Assembly (NCBI GenBank): GCA_011525785.1
Contig: WYBT01000052.1
Coordinates: 1-64,000, forward strand
Source of the DNA: Planctomycetaceae bacterium
GTDB taxonomy: Bacteria > Planctomycetota > UBA1135 > GCA-002686595
Length of the DNA stretch: 64,000 bases
Direction of reading: 5' to 3'
The position numbers and the translations under genes are program-made. Under the pieces are notes generated by a model. It did no database searches and was not told the origin of the DNA. It saw only the letters and a list, made by a program, of their open reading frames with translations. Of the stretch, positions 1 through 7,917 are shown piece after piece; the first letter of the stretch is position 1, and each line of letters begins with the position of its first letter.

Positions 1-389
1 CTCTCCGCCAGCAGCGCGCGGAGAGCAGCCAGCAGCGCGCTGGGCCGGAACGGCTTGGGCAGGAGCGCGATGGCCGGGCCGGGAATGCGCTCGAGTTCGA
101 CCGGGCGCTCGTGGACGCCGCTGACCAGGAGCACAGGCGTGTCCACGCGCAACGTGCGCAGCCGTTCGATCAGCGCCACGCCGCTCTCGGCGCCGAGCCG
201 CCGATCCACGATCAGCGCCTCGAAGCTGTGCGGGCTCGCGCCGAACTGCTCGAGCGCCCGGGCCGCGTCCGCGGCGCAGACCGGCTCGAAGCCCGCCGAG
301 CGCAGCGTGGCCTCGACGATCTCGCGCACCATCGGCTCGTCGTCGCAGACCAGGACGCGCCGCGGGCCCTGGCTCGGATCAGCGCCCAA
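1..389 (-). CDS. Response regulator receiver-domain protein (partial, C terminus beyond the left edge)
   Basis: Read on the minus strand, this encodes a CheY-like receiver domain starting RRVLVCDDEPMVREIVEATL. The acidic pair DD, the phospho-acceptor Asp in EALIVDRRLG, a Ser in LLVSGVHERP where the conserved Ser/Thr sits, and the conserved Lys in LPKPFRPSALL are all visible. About 125 residues are inside the window, which is essentially one receiver domain. Any output domain lies off the edge, so a stand-alone receiver cannot be told from a longer regulator. The start is uncertain: a TTG at 389 is the nearest plausible codon, overlapping the end of the upstream lipoprotein gene by about 11 bases. 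That overlap suggests cotranscription. The partner kinase is not in the window. Confidence 0.8.
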   Translation of the reverse strand, partial: MGADPSQGPRRVLVCDDEPMVREIVEATLRSAGFEPVCAADAARALEQFGASPHSFEALIVDRRLGAESGVALIERLRTLRVDTPVLLVSGVHERPVELERIPGPAIALLPKPFRPSALLAALRALLAE

Positions 390-2037
390 AGCGCGCCTCC
401 ACCTGGCGCCGCAGCTTGGCGGCCGCCGCGGCGTCGACCAGCTCGAGCGCTTGCAACTCGGCCTGCGCCGACGCTCGATCGCCGAGCGCGCAGCGCGCGA
501 GCCCGAGGTTGTAGAGCGCGATCGAACTGCGCGGGTCGAGACTGAGCGCGCGCTTGTAGCTCTCGACCGCCTCCGCGATCCGTCCCTGTTCGTGCAGCGC
601 GACCGCGAGGTTCACGTGCGCGTCCAGATTGTCCGGCGCGGCCAGGCTCGCCTCGCGGAAACGCTCGGTGGCCTCCGGCATGCGGCCCTGTCGCGCGAGC
701 GCCAGGCCCATCTCGTTCAGCACCTGCGCCGGCGAGGTCTTGCGCAACTCCATGCGGCGCAGCGCGATGTCTTCGGCCGCGCGCGTGAGCCGCCGCTCCT
801 CGTAGGCCTCTTGCAGCGCGGCGAGCGGCGCGTGCAGCGGCGGCGGCGCGATCCAGCGACCGGAGAAGGGCGTCGCCGAAGCGCGCCGTTGCGCGGGCTC
901 CGCGCGCAGGCGCGCGACGTCGGCCAGCAACGTGTCGACGTCCACGGGACCGCGGTAGATCACGGCCACCGCGCCTTGCTCGTCGACCAGGAAGCTGGTC
1001 GGCAAAGGCATGCGGCGGCGGCGCTCGACGAGCGTGCGCTGCAGTGCGTCGAGCGTGTCGAGCGTGTCCGGCGTCGCGAAGGCCGCGAGCTCTTCCCACT
1101 GCACGCGCTCGAGCACGTCGATCGCGGCGGGGCGCGCGCTCACTTCGTCGGCCGAGAGCGCCAGCAGCTTCAGGCCCACGGCGGAGAGTTCGTCGCGGCG
1201 GCGCGCCAGTTCGGTCAGTTCGCCGATGCAGGGCGCGCACCAGCTCGCCCACACGCTCACCAGGAGCGGCCGCGGAGTGTTGTCGCGCAGGTCCGACGGC
1301 TCGTCGACGCCGGGGACGAGCAGTGGGGCGGGCGGCAGCGGCGGACGCGCCGTGAGCACGACTCGTGCGCGCTCGCTCGCGCGCAGCGGCGCGAACGGCG
1401 CGGTTGCGAGTGCGACCGGCGCGCTGTCGACGCGTTCGGCTTGGCCCGCGCCTTCGACCAGCCGGTAGCGCCCGCCGGGCTCGAGCGCGCGGAAGACCTC
1501 GCGCGGAGGCGCGGCATCCGCGGCGAGCTTGGGCCACTGCACGGCCACTTCGATCGGTCCCTGCGCATCCCCCAGGCCCAGGTGCAGCCAGCGACTGGAC
1601 TGCGACAAATAGCCTTCACCTGCGCGCACGCTGGTCACGCCCGCGCGCTTGCCGTCGACGAGCACTTCGACCCGCGCGCCGAGCGCATCGCGCGGCCCGC
1701 GCCGGCCCTCGAGCTTCACGCTCAGCGAACGGCCCGCGCCGCTCGTGCGGTTGAGCAGCAGTCGCGCGCGCGGCGAGTTGCGCCCCACGATCCACAGGTC
1801 TTCGCGGCCGTCGAGGTCCCAATCCACTCGCGCCGCCGCGCGCGCGTCGTCGGCGAGGTCGAGCCCGCTGACGGCCGAGATGTCCGCGAAGCGCCCGTCG
1901 CGCGTGTTGAGGTAGGCGCAGTGCCGCTCGCGGCCGCTCCACGACTTGCCCTCGCGCAGCATGCGATGGATGGCGACCCAGCCGAGCTCATAGCTCGCGC
2001 GTTCGGTGGGGCGCTCGGCTGTTGGGGATTGCGACAC
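379..2037 (-). CDS. C-terminal part of a CRTAC1-like lipoprotein: last FG-GAP repeat, ASPIC/UnbV, thioredoxin, TPR
   Basis: A caller that stops at UGA would give this as a separate 552-aa gene from a GTG at 2037. I read it as the continuation of 2059-4017: same frame, seven sense codons (SFFWRQV) between the UGA and the GTG, and no good Shine-Dalgarno before the GTG. Domains in order: a seventh Asp-rich repeat (DWDLDGREDLWIV, about residues 72-84), an ASPIC/UnbV domain (GARVEVLVDGKRAG through GEGYLSQSSRWLHLGLGD, 120-170), a TlpA-like thioredoxin domain with WCAPC at 266-270 and a cis-Pro region LPTSFLVDEQG near 345-355, then TPRs from about 415 to the end. There is no signal peptide of its own, although the thioredoxin and UnbV domains would be expected outside the cytoplasm. 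That supports it being the rear of the upstream lipoprotein. The stop is TGA at 379-381. Confidence 0.85.
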   Translation of the reverse strand: MSQSPTAERPTERASYELGWVAIHRMLREGKSWSGRERHCAYLNTRDGRFADISAVSGLDLADDARAAARVDWDLDGREDLWIVGRNSPRARLLLNRTSGAGRSLSVKLEGRRGPRDALGARVEVLVDGKRAGVTSVRAGEGYLSQSSRWLHLGLGDAQGPIEVAVQWPKLAADAAPPREVFRALEPGGRYRLVEGAGQAERVDSAPVALATAPFAPLRASERARVVLTARPPLPPAPLLVPGVDEPSDLRDNTPRPLLVSVWASWCAPCIGELTELARRRDELSAVGLKLLALSADEVSARPAAIDVLERVQWEELAAFATPDTLDTLDALQRTLVERRRRMPLPTSFLVDEQGAVAVIYRGPVDVDTLLADVARLRAEPAQRRASATPFSGRWIAPPPLHAPLAALQEAYEERRLTRAAEDIALRRMELRKTSPAQVLNEMGLALARQGRMPEATERFREASLAAPDNLDAHVNLAVALHEQGRIAEAVESYKRALSLDPRSSIALYNLGLARCALGDRASAQAELQALELVDAAAAAKLRRQVEARFGR

Positions 2038-2047
2038 GACCTGCCGC
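2031..2047 (-). promoter_or_regulatory. Candidate bacterial SECIS hairpin
   Basis: In the mRNA sense the sequence is GCGGCA-GGUCG-UGUCGC: six base pairs with one G-U wobble and a five-base loop starting with GG. Flanking UU/AA can extend the stem past a bulged G. The loop begins 18 nt after the UGA. Known bacterial SECIS elements have the loop about 16-37 nt downstream with a G in the first loop positions, so the geometry fits. Short hairpins are common in GC-rich DNA, so the position matters more than the stem itself. Confidence 0.6.
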
Positions 2048-2058
2048 CAAAAGAAACT

Positions 2059-2061
2059 TCA
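2059..2061 (-). other. In-frame UGA, candidate selenocysteine codon
   Basis: The TGA sits at codon 653 of a frame that is otherwise open from 4017 to 379. The protein family continues across it: FG-GAP repeats before, an FG-GAP repeat plus UnbV domain after. A bacterial-SECIS-like hairpin follows at the expected distance. UGA is an ordinary stop elsewhere in the window (purD, purQ, atpB, atpE, the end of this gene), so a global code change does not explain it. Selenocysteine insertion would need SelA, SelB, SelC and SelD, none of which is in the window. Confidence 0.7.
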
Positions 2062-4017
2062 CAAGTCTTCGGGATCTTCGCCCGTCACGTAGCCGTTGGG
2101 CACGAACAGGTCGGGCCAGCCGTCGTTGTCGTACTCGACGAACAGCGAGCCCCAGGCCCAGCGGCCCATGGTCACGCCGGCGTGCTCGCTCACGTCTTCG
2201 AAGCGACCTTCCCCGAGGTTCCTGAACAGCGTGTTGCCGCGCGCGTGCCGTTGGAAACCCGCCAGCGTCGACTCGGCCGCGCCGGGCAGGAAGCGGCGCT
2301 GGTAGCTCACGCGCTCGCCGGCGGACGAGAACATGTTGCTCACGTACAGATCGAGCCGCCCGTCGCGGTCGAAGTCGCCCCAGCTCACGCCCATGCCGGC
2401 CGCCATGTCCTCGACGCCGGCCTGCGCGGCGACATCCTCGAAGCGCCCGCCCTGATTGCGGTAGAGATTGTTGCGGCCGAAATCGTTGGCGACGTACAGG
2501 TCGAGGTCGCCGTCGTCGTCGTAGTCCTCCCACGCGGCGGCGAAGCTGAAGCGCCGGTTGTTCTGGTCCAGGCCGCTCTCGATCGTCGCGTCGACGAACT
2601 TCCAACCCTCGCTGCCGATTTCGTTGCGCAGCAGCGTGTTCGGCCGGCCGTTGTTGGCGTCGTGGTAGGGCAGCGGCGTCACGTGCGCTTCGTCGGGCAA
2701 GATGTAGCCGCACAGGTACAGATCGAGGTCGCCGTCCTGGTCGTAGTCCGCGGCGCTGATCGAGGTCGTGCTCGCCACCTCGACCCGGCCGCGCTCGACG
2801 AAGCGCGCGCCGCCCTGGTTCTCGAGCACGACGAGCAGCGGATCGAGTTCGACGACCAGGTCCTGATCGCCGTCGTTGTCCAGATCGCAGAACAGCGCCG
2901 CGCGCGAGGCGTCGAGGAAGTCGACGCCCGCTTCGCGCGAGTGGTCGCGCAGTGTTCCGTCGCGCTGGCGCAGATACAGCCGATTGGGCAGGCCGCCCGG
3001 CTGACACAAATAGAGATCGTCGAGCCCGTCGCCGTCGGCGTCGCCCAGCGCCAGTCCCTCGTGTCCGATGAGGGACACGCCCAGCGCGCGTTCGATGCGC
3101 CCGGCCCAGTGCTCCAGGCTCGGCGCTAGCTGCGCTGCAAAGCTCTCCGCGCCGGCGAACACCGCGCCAGTGGCCTCCTCGAAGAGCGGCGCCGGCGCCT
3201 GGCTCTCGGCGTGCGCTTCGACGGCGATGCGCGCCAGTTTGGGCTGCTCGTCGTCCGCGCCGTTCACGATCCATTCGCAGCGCCAGGTGGCGCGCACCGC
3301 GCGCACGGGGCGCGAGTCGCGCGCTTCGATGAACACGTAGGCGCGCGTGGTCACGCGGCCCTCGCGCTCGTCGACCGAGATGGTCTTGAACTGGTAGGTG
3401 AGCTTCGCGGAGGGCTCGAATGCCGCGCGCAACTCGCGCAGAGCCTCGAGCGCGCCCGCGACGCCGCGCAGCGCGTCCTCGTCAGGCGCCGCGTCGCTGC
3501 GCGCGATGCTCAAGCCCGCCGTGCTGCTCGCACTCGCGCTGCTCGCGGGCCGAAGCCTGGAGCAGGCGAAGTCGGCGTCCAGCAAGTCCTCGAGCGCGCC
3601 CGGCTCGAGTTCGGCGCTCGTCTTCAGCAACTCGGCCAGCGCTTTGAGTCGCGCGCCGGTGCGTTCGCTCCACACTTCGCTGGTCCACCCGTCGAGCGCA
3701 GCGTCGGTGCGCGCGAACTTGTCGGCCATTTCGGGCGAGCGCAACTCGCCGTACGGGGCCGGTGCAGGCGGCAGTCGTTCTTCCTGAGCGCTCTCGCCGC
3801 TCGCTCCGGCCTCGCCCGTCTTCGCCGTGGCCATCGTCGCGGGCTTCTGCGGCTCGCTCGGAGGTTCCTTCGCGGCCTCGGCCGCGGGCGCGCGCTCGCG
3901 AGCCGTCTGCGCCGCGTCGCTCGCTTGCGCCGCAGGCGTGGCGCCCTCGTCGCCGGAGCACGCAGCGCTCCACGCCCACGCGCTCAACACCAACACTCGC
4001 ACCCACGGTCGCAGCAT
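2059..4017 (-). CDS. N-terminal part of a CRTAC1-like FG-GAP lipoprotein, ending at a likely recoded UGA
   Basis: The ATG at 4017 opens a lipoprotein signal (MLRPWVRVLVLSAWAWSAAC; lipobox SAAC), then a low-complexity Ala/Pro/Glu linker and a mixed region. From about residue 320 come six FG-GAP/VCBS repeats with calcium-type loops such as DADGDGLDDLYLC, DLDNDGDQDL, DYDQDGDLDLYLCG, DYDDDGDLDLYV, DFDRDGRLDLYV and EYDNDGWPDLFV. FG-GAP repeats form a beta-propeller, usually outside the cell. The frame meets TGA at 2059-2061 in the context NGYVTGEDPEDL-UGA-SFFWRQVV and continues open to 379. A break between the propeller and the UnbV domain is odd, because the two normally lie in one CRTAC1-family chain. 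With UGA read as Sec the product is 1,212 aa with U653. Alternatives are a true stop or a nonsense mutation. Confidence 0.9.
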   Translation of the reverse strand: MLRPWVRVLVLSAWAWSAACSGDEGATPAAQASDAAQTARERAPAAEAAKEPPSEPQKPATMATAKTGEAGASGESAQEERLPPAPAPYGELRSPEMADKFARTDAALDGWTSEVWSERTGARLKALAELLKTSAELEPGALEDLLDADFACSRLRPASSASASSTAGLSIARSDAAPDEDALRGVAGALEALRELRAAFEPSAKLTYQFKTISVDEREGRVTTRAYVFIEARDSRPVRAVRATWRCEWIVNGADDEQPKLARIAVEAHAESQAPAPLFEEATGAVFAGAESFAAQLAPSLEHWAGRIERALGVSLIGHEGLALGDADGDGLDDLYLCQPGGLPNRLYLRQRDGTLRDHSREAGVDFLDASRAALFCDLDNDGDQDLVVELDPLLVVLENQGGARFVERGRVEVASTTSISAADYDQDGDLDLYLCGYILPDEAHVTPLPYHDANNGRPNTLLRNEIGSEGWKFVDATIESGLDQNNRRFSFAAAWEDYDDDGDLDLYVANDFGRNNLYRNQGGRFEDVAAQAGVEDMAAGMGVSWGDFDRDGRLDLYVSNMFSSAGERVSYQRRFLPGAAESTLAGFQRHARGNTLFRNLGEGRFEDVSEHAGVTMGRWAWGSLFVEYDNDGWPDLFVPNGYVTGEDPEDL

Positions 4018-4236
4018 CTGTGGCCCAACTTACGCCGTCGGGCGTGCGCTCAAAAGCCCGACTCTCAGCGCGGCCGAGCGCCGCATCCAATGGGCATTTC
4101 GGCCGAGGCGCAGACACGCCCCGCGGCGCTCGGCCGCGTTGAGCTGGTGGTTTCGTCGCTTCCAACTCGAGGAGAATCGTCGCCTCACGCCAAGACTCCG
4201 CGAGGTCGTAGCTCAGTGCGCTCCGCACGGGGCCGC

Positions 4237-4313
4237 TGGCGCGCCCGGAGGGATTCGAACCCCCGACCAGCGGATTAGAAATCCGCTGCTCTATCCAGCT
4301 GAGCTACGGGCGC
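4237..4313 (-). tRNA. tRNA-Arg (anticodon UCU)
   Basis: The minus-strand sequence folds into a full cloverleaf. The acceptor stem is GCGCCCG/CGGGCGC, the D-arm contains AGCTCAGCTGGATAGAGC, the anticodon stem is GCGGA/TCCGC around the loop TTTCTAA, and the T-arm carries GGTTCGAATC. Anticodon TCT reads AGA and AGG. The discriminator is G and CCA is encoded (4237-4239). It lies 18 nt after tRNA-Pro on the same strand, so the two are probably cotranscribed. Confidence 0.95.
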
Positions 4314-4331
4314 TCGCGCGGCGCGGGAGGG

Positions 4332-4404
4332 TCGGGGAGATGGGATTCGAACCCACGACTCGAAGCACCCAAAGCTTCGCCTCTACCAGCTGAGGTACTC
4401 CCCG
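4332..4404 (-). tRNA. tRNA-Pro (anticodon UGG)
   Basis: The cloverleaf has acceptor stem CGGGGAG/CTCCCCG (the initial C is typical of tRNA-Pro), D-stem CCTC/GAGG, anticodon stem GAAGC/GCTTC around the loop TTTGGGT, and T-arm GTGGG/CCCAT with TTCGAAT. The anticodon is TGG. CCA is not encoded: the discriminator A is followed by CCC. It is the first gene of a tRNA-Pro/tRNA-Arg pair, divergent from purD. Confidence 0.95.
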
Positions 4405-4565
4405 CCGCTGGCGCAGAGCGTACGTGGGGCGCGCGGCGGACGCCAGCCAGCCCGACGGCGCGCGGTGGTCGCGGCCGCGGCCGCGCCGTAGGCTGCTGTG
4501 CTCGGCGCGGGCGCACTGGTGCGGCCGATGCGCCTTCGAAACGCAGTGGGAAACGCGCAGGTTGC

Positions 4566-5849
<1,284 letters not shown>

Positions 5850-5870
5850 GCCGCGGCGCTCTGGGAGCAC

Positions 5871-6641
5871 GTGTCGACCGTGCGTGCCTGGGGAACTCTG
5901 CGTCTGGCCGTGGTGATGCCCACGCTCGACGAGGCGCAGCAGCTTCCGGTGCAACTCGACCGGCTCCTGGAAGCGACGGATCCGACCGATCGCGCCGACG
6001 AGCTGATCGTCGCCGACGGCGGAAGTCGCGACGCGACCTGTGCGCTGGCCCAGGCGCGCGGAGCGCGAGTCGTGCAGGGCCCGCGCGGCCGCGGAAGCCA
6101 GCTGGCGGCGGGTGCGCAGTGCGCTCGCTGCGACGTGCTGGTGTTCCTCCACGCCGACAATCGACTGCCTCCCGGCGCGTTGCGCGCGCTGCGAAGCCAC
6201 TTCGCGCGCGCGACCCTGGGAGCAGCGGGCCTGCGCCAGCGCATCGTCGCCGAAGGCTGGTTCTACCGCGCCGTCGAGCGCGCCGCCGATCGTCGCGTCC
6301 GGCGGGGCGTCGTGTACGGCGACTCGACGCTGTGCGTGCGGCGCGAGCTGTACGAGCGCAGCGGCGGCTTCGCGCGCGTGCCGCTGTTCGAGGATCTCGA
6401 ACTCTCGCGGCGCATCGCGGCGCTGGCGCGCATCGAACTGATCGACGACGTGTTCGTCGAGGTCGACGCGCGGCGTTGGCGTCGCGAGGGCGCGCTGCAA
6501 ACGACGCTGCGCAACTGGGCGCTGCGCGCCGCTTACGAACTGGGTGCGGCGCCGGAGCGGTTGGCGCGTTGGTATCCTCCGGCCCAGGACGACTCGCAGC
6601 GGCGTTCAGCGCGCGCGGCGGACCAAGAGCCCAACTGGTGA
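5871..6641 (+). CDS. Family 2 glycosyltransferase resembling TIGR04283 (rSAM/selenodomain-associated transferase 2)
   Basis: The 256-aa cytosolic protein has a GT2 fold: AVVMPTLDEAQQL near the N terminus, the nucleotide/metal region ELIVADGGSRDAT, the donor-site LVFLHADNRLPPGAL in place of DXD, and FARVPLFEDLELSRRI in the acceptor half. The combination GPRGRGSQLAAGA plus LHADNRLP is characteristic of TIGR04283, named rSAM/selenodomain-associated and later linked to arsenosugar-type clusters. The acceptor is unknown here and no radical SAM partner is adjacent. The start is GTG at 5871, 21 bp after purD. Its stop overlaps the next gene's GTG (GTGA), implying coupled translation with the Fur-family regulator. 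Confidence 0.8.
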   Translation: MSTVRAWGTLRLAVVMPTLDEAQQLPVQLDRLLEATDPTDRADELIVADGGSRDATCALAQARGARVVQGPRGRGSQLAAGAQCARCDVLVFLHADNRLPPGALRALRSHFARATLGAAGLRQRIVAEGWFYRAVERAADRRVRRGVVYGDSTLCVRRELYERSGGFARVPLFEDLELSRRIAALARIELIDDVFVEVDARRWRREGALQTTLRNWALRAAYELGAAPERLARWYPPAQDDSQRRSARAADQEPNW

Positions 6642-7168
6642 AGCACGAATCGATCCGCAAGTCCTTCGAGGACTTCCTGCGCACGCGCGAACTCAAGCTG
6701 ACCTCGCAGCGCGAGCGCATCTTCGAGCGCGCCTTCGCAACGCACGAACACTTCAGCGCCGAGCAGCTCTACGACTGGCTGCGCGCCGAGCCCGGCCCGC
6801 GCGTGTCGCGCGCGACGGTGTACCGCACGATCGGTTTGCTCGCCGAGGGCGGCTTCCTCGGTTCGCTCGACGTTGGCCGGGGCGAACTGGTGTACGAGCA
6901 TGTGCTCGGCCATCGTCACCACGACCACATGGTGTGCACCGAGTGCGGTCGCATCGAGGAGTTCCACGACGAGCGCATCGAGGCGCTCCAGCGCGAGGCT
7001 TGCGCACGCAAGGGCTTCGTTCTGATCAGCCACTCGCACCGCTTGGTCGGACTGTGCCGAGTGTGCGCCCGTCGACGCCAGCTCCCCAAGGGCGGCGCGG
7101 AAGCTGCGGCCGGCGTCGAGGCGGCCGAGCGGGCGTCGGCCGGCGAGCGCGGACCGCCGCCCGAGTGA
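6638..7168 (+). CDS. Fur-family metalloregulator
   Basis: The 176-aa DNA-binding repressor starts at GTG 6638, overlapping the previous stop. The winged-helix half carries RELKLTSQRERIFERAF and RVSRATVYRTIGLLAEGGFL. The dimerization half has the metal-binding HRHHDHMVCTECGRIEEFHD, and a second Cys pair appears in GLCRVCARRRQ, matching the structural zinc site. The family represses iron uptake, zinc uptake or peroxide-stress genes. The sequence alone does not say whether this is Fur, Zur or PerR. The roughly 35-residue C-terminal tail is Ala/Glu-rich and probably disordered. A 14-bp tandem repeat begins directly downstream. Confidence 0.93.
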   Translation: MKHESIRKSFEDFLRTRELKLTSQRERIFERAFATHEHFSAEQLYDWLRAEPGPRVSRATVYRTIGLLAEGGFLGSLDVGRGELVYEHVLGHRHHDHMVCTECGRIEEFHDERIEALQREACARKGFVLISHSHRLVGLCRVCARRRQLPKGGAEAAAGVEAAERASAGERGPPPE

Positions 7169-7172
7169 CGCC

Positions 7173-7308
7173 GCGCGTCGAACTCCGCGCGTCGAACTCC
7201 GCACGTCGAACTCCGCACGTCGAACTCCGCACGTCGAACTCCGCACGTCGAACTCCGCACGTCGAACTCCGCACGTCGAACTCCGCACGTCGAACTCCGC
7301 ACGTCGAG
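7173..7308. repeat. 14-bp tandem repeat, nine copies plus a partial tenth
   Basis: The unit GTCGAACTCCGCAC repeats with an exact 14-bp period from about 7177, with copies starting at 7177, 7191, 7205, 7219, 7233, 7247, 7261, 7275 and 7289. A decayed copy starts at 7303. The first copies carry GCGC in place of GCAC; the others are identical. It lies between the convergent Fur-family gene and small lipoprotein gene. The period is not a multiple of three and there are no unique spacers, so it is neither coding nor CRISPR. Near-identity implies recent slippage or conversion. Confidence 0.95.
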
Positions 7309-7439
7309 CAGCGGGAGTCGCGCGCAGAAAACAACTTCGCGCCGCCGTGCGGCGAGCCCTCGAAGGAGCCCGCCCGCGCGGGGCGCGAAGCGTGCGTTGG
7401 CGTCGCGCTCAGCGGCGTGCGCCAATGTTCGAGCGCGTT

Positions 7440-7829
7440 TCAGTTCGAGGCGTTCAGGCGCCGGTGCAGGCGCTCCATCACGACCTTGGCGTATTCGCCG
7501 TCGTTGACCGTCGACATGAACTTCTTGGCCGTGACGGTGAGCACCGACTTGTCGAGGTCGAAGGCCTCGACGGTGACGGTGACGTTGCGGTCGTCGAGCT
7601 TGGCCTTGGCGATGCGCGTCTGGTCGTCGAACTCGATCAGCTCCGCGCTCTCGGCGGCCAGGAAGTCCTTGGCGGTGTTCCACACCACCTTCGCGTCCTT
7701 GTCGACGTGGCTGACGTAGGCGCGGTTGTCCATCATTTCGCTGCCGATGACGACACCGGCGGCGGCGCCGGCGACGAGGCAGCTCGACAGCGGAAGGGCC
7801 AGAAGGGCGATGAGAAGGGTGTTGCGCAT
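7440..7829 (-). CDS. Small lipoprotein, DUF3568-like
   Basis: The 129-aa product begins MRNTLLIALLALPLSSC, a lipoprotein signal with lipobox LSSC. I chose the ATG at 7829 over an upstream in-frame start at 7853 because it puts the signal at the N terminus. A glycine/alanine stretch (AGAAAGVVIG) follows, then a domain with AYVSHVDKDAKVVWNTAKDF and alternating beta-strand patterns (RNVTVTVEAFDLDKSVLTVT). This layout resembles DUF3568 lipoproteins, whose function is unknown. It is expected to be membrane-anchored and extracytoplasmic. It sits downstream of purQ on the same strand, but a strong hairpin separates them. Confidence 0.8.
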   Translation of the reverse strand: MRNTLLIALLALPLSSCLVAGAAAGVVIGSEMMDNRAYVSHVDKDAKVVWNTAKDFLAAESAELIEFDDQTRIAKAKLDDRNVTVTVEAFDLDKSVLTVTAKKFMSTVNDGEYAKVVMERLHRRLNASN

Positions 7830-7893
7830 GGCGGAACTCGATATCGGGAACAAGGGTGCTGGTGGCCCCTTGCGGGGCGCGTGAAGAAGACGG

Positions 7894-7915
7894 AACGCGG
7901 CCGGCGGGCCGCGTT
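7894..7915 (-). terminator. Rho-independent-like terminator after purQ
   Basis: Just beyond the purQ stop, the minus-strand RNA folds AACGCGGCC-CGCC-GGCCGCGUU, a perfect nine-bp stem with a four-base loop. A pyrimidine-rich tail (CCGUCUUCUUC) follows. The position at the end of purL-purQ supports a terminator. Confidence 0.65.
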
Positions 7916-7917
7916 GT

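Noticed and set aside
2059..2061. Reassignment of UGA across the genome (code 4 or 25)
   Set aside because: Other genes in the window end normally in TGA at conserved C termini (for example purD, atpE, purQ).
55..3129. Very long plus-strand open frame (about 1,020 codons) opposite the lipoprotein gene
   Set aside because: It is antisense to strongly conserved FG-GAP and UnbV sequence, and its translation is Arg/Ala-rich with no domain; GC-rich DNA gives such shadows.
379..4017. Pseudogene produced by a nonsense mutation
   Set aside because: No other stop or frameshift is seen in over 1,200 codons, and a SECIS-like hairpin is correctly placed; not fully excluded.
4205..4220. tRNA-like D-arm sequence on the plus strand before tRNA-Arg
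   Set aside because: No acceptor, anticodon or T-arm can be completed around it.
7173..7308. CRISPR array
   Set aside because: The 14-bp units are directly abutting with no unique spacers and no cas genes are nearby.
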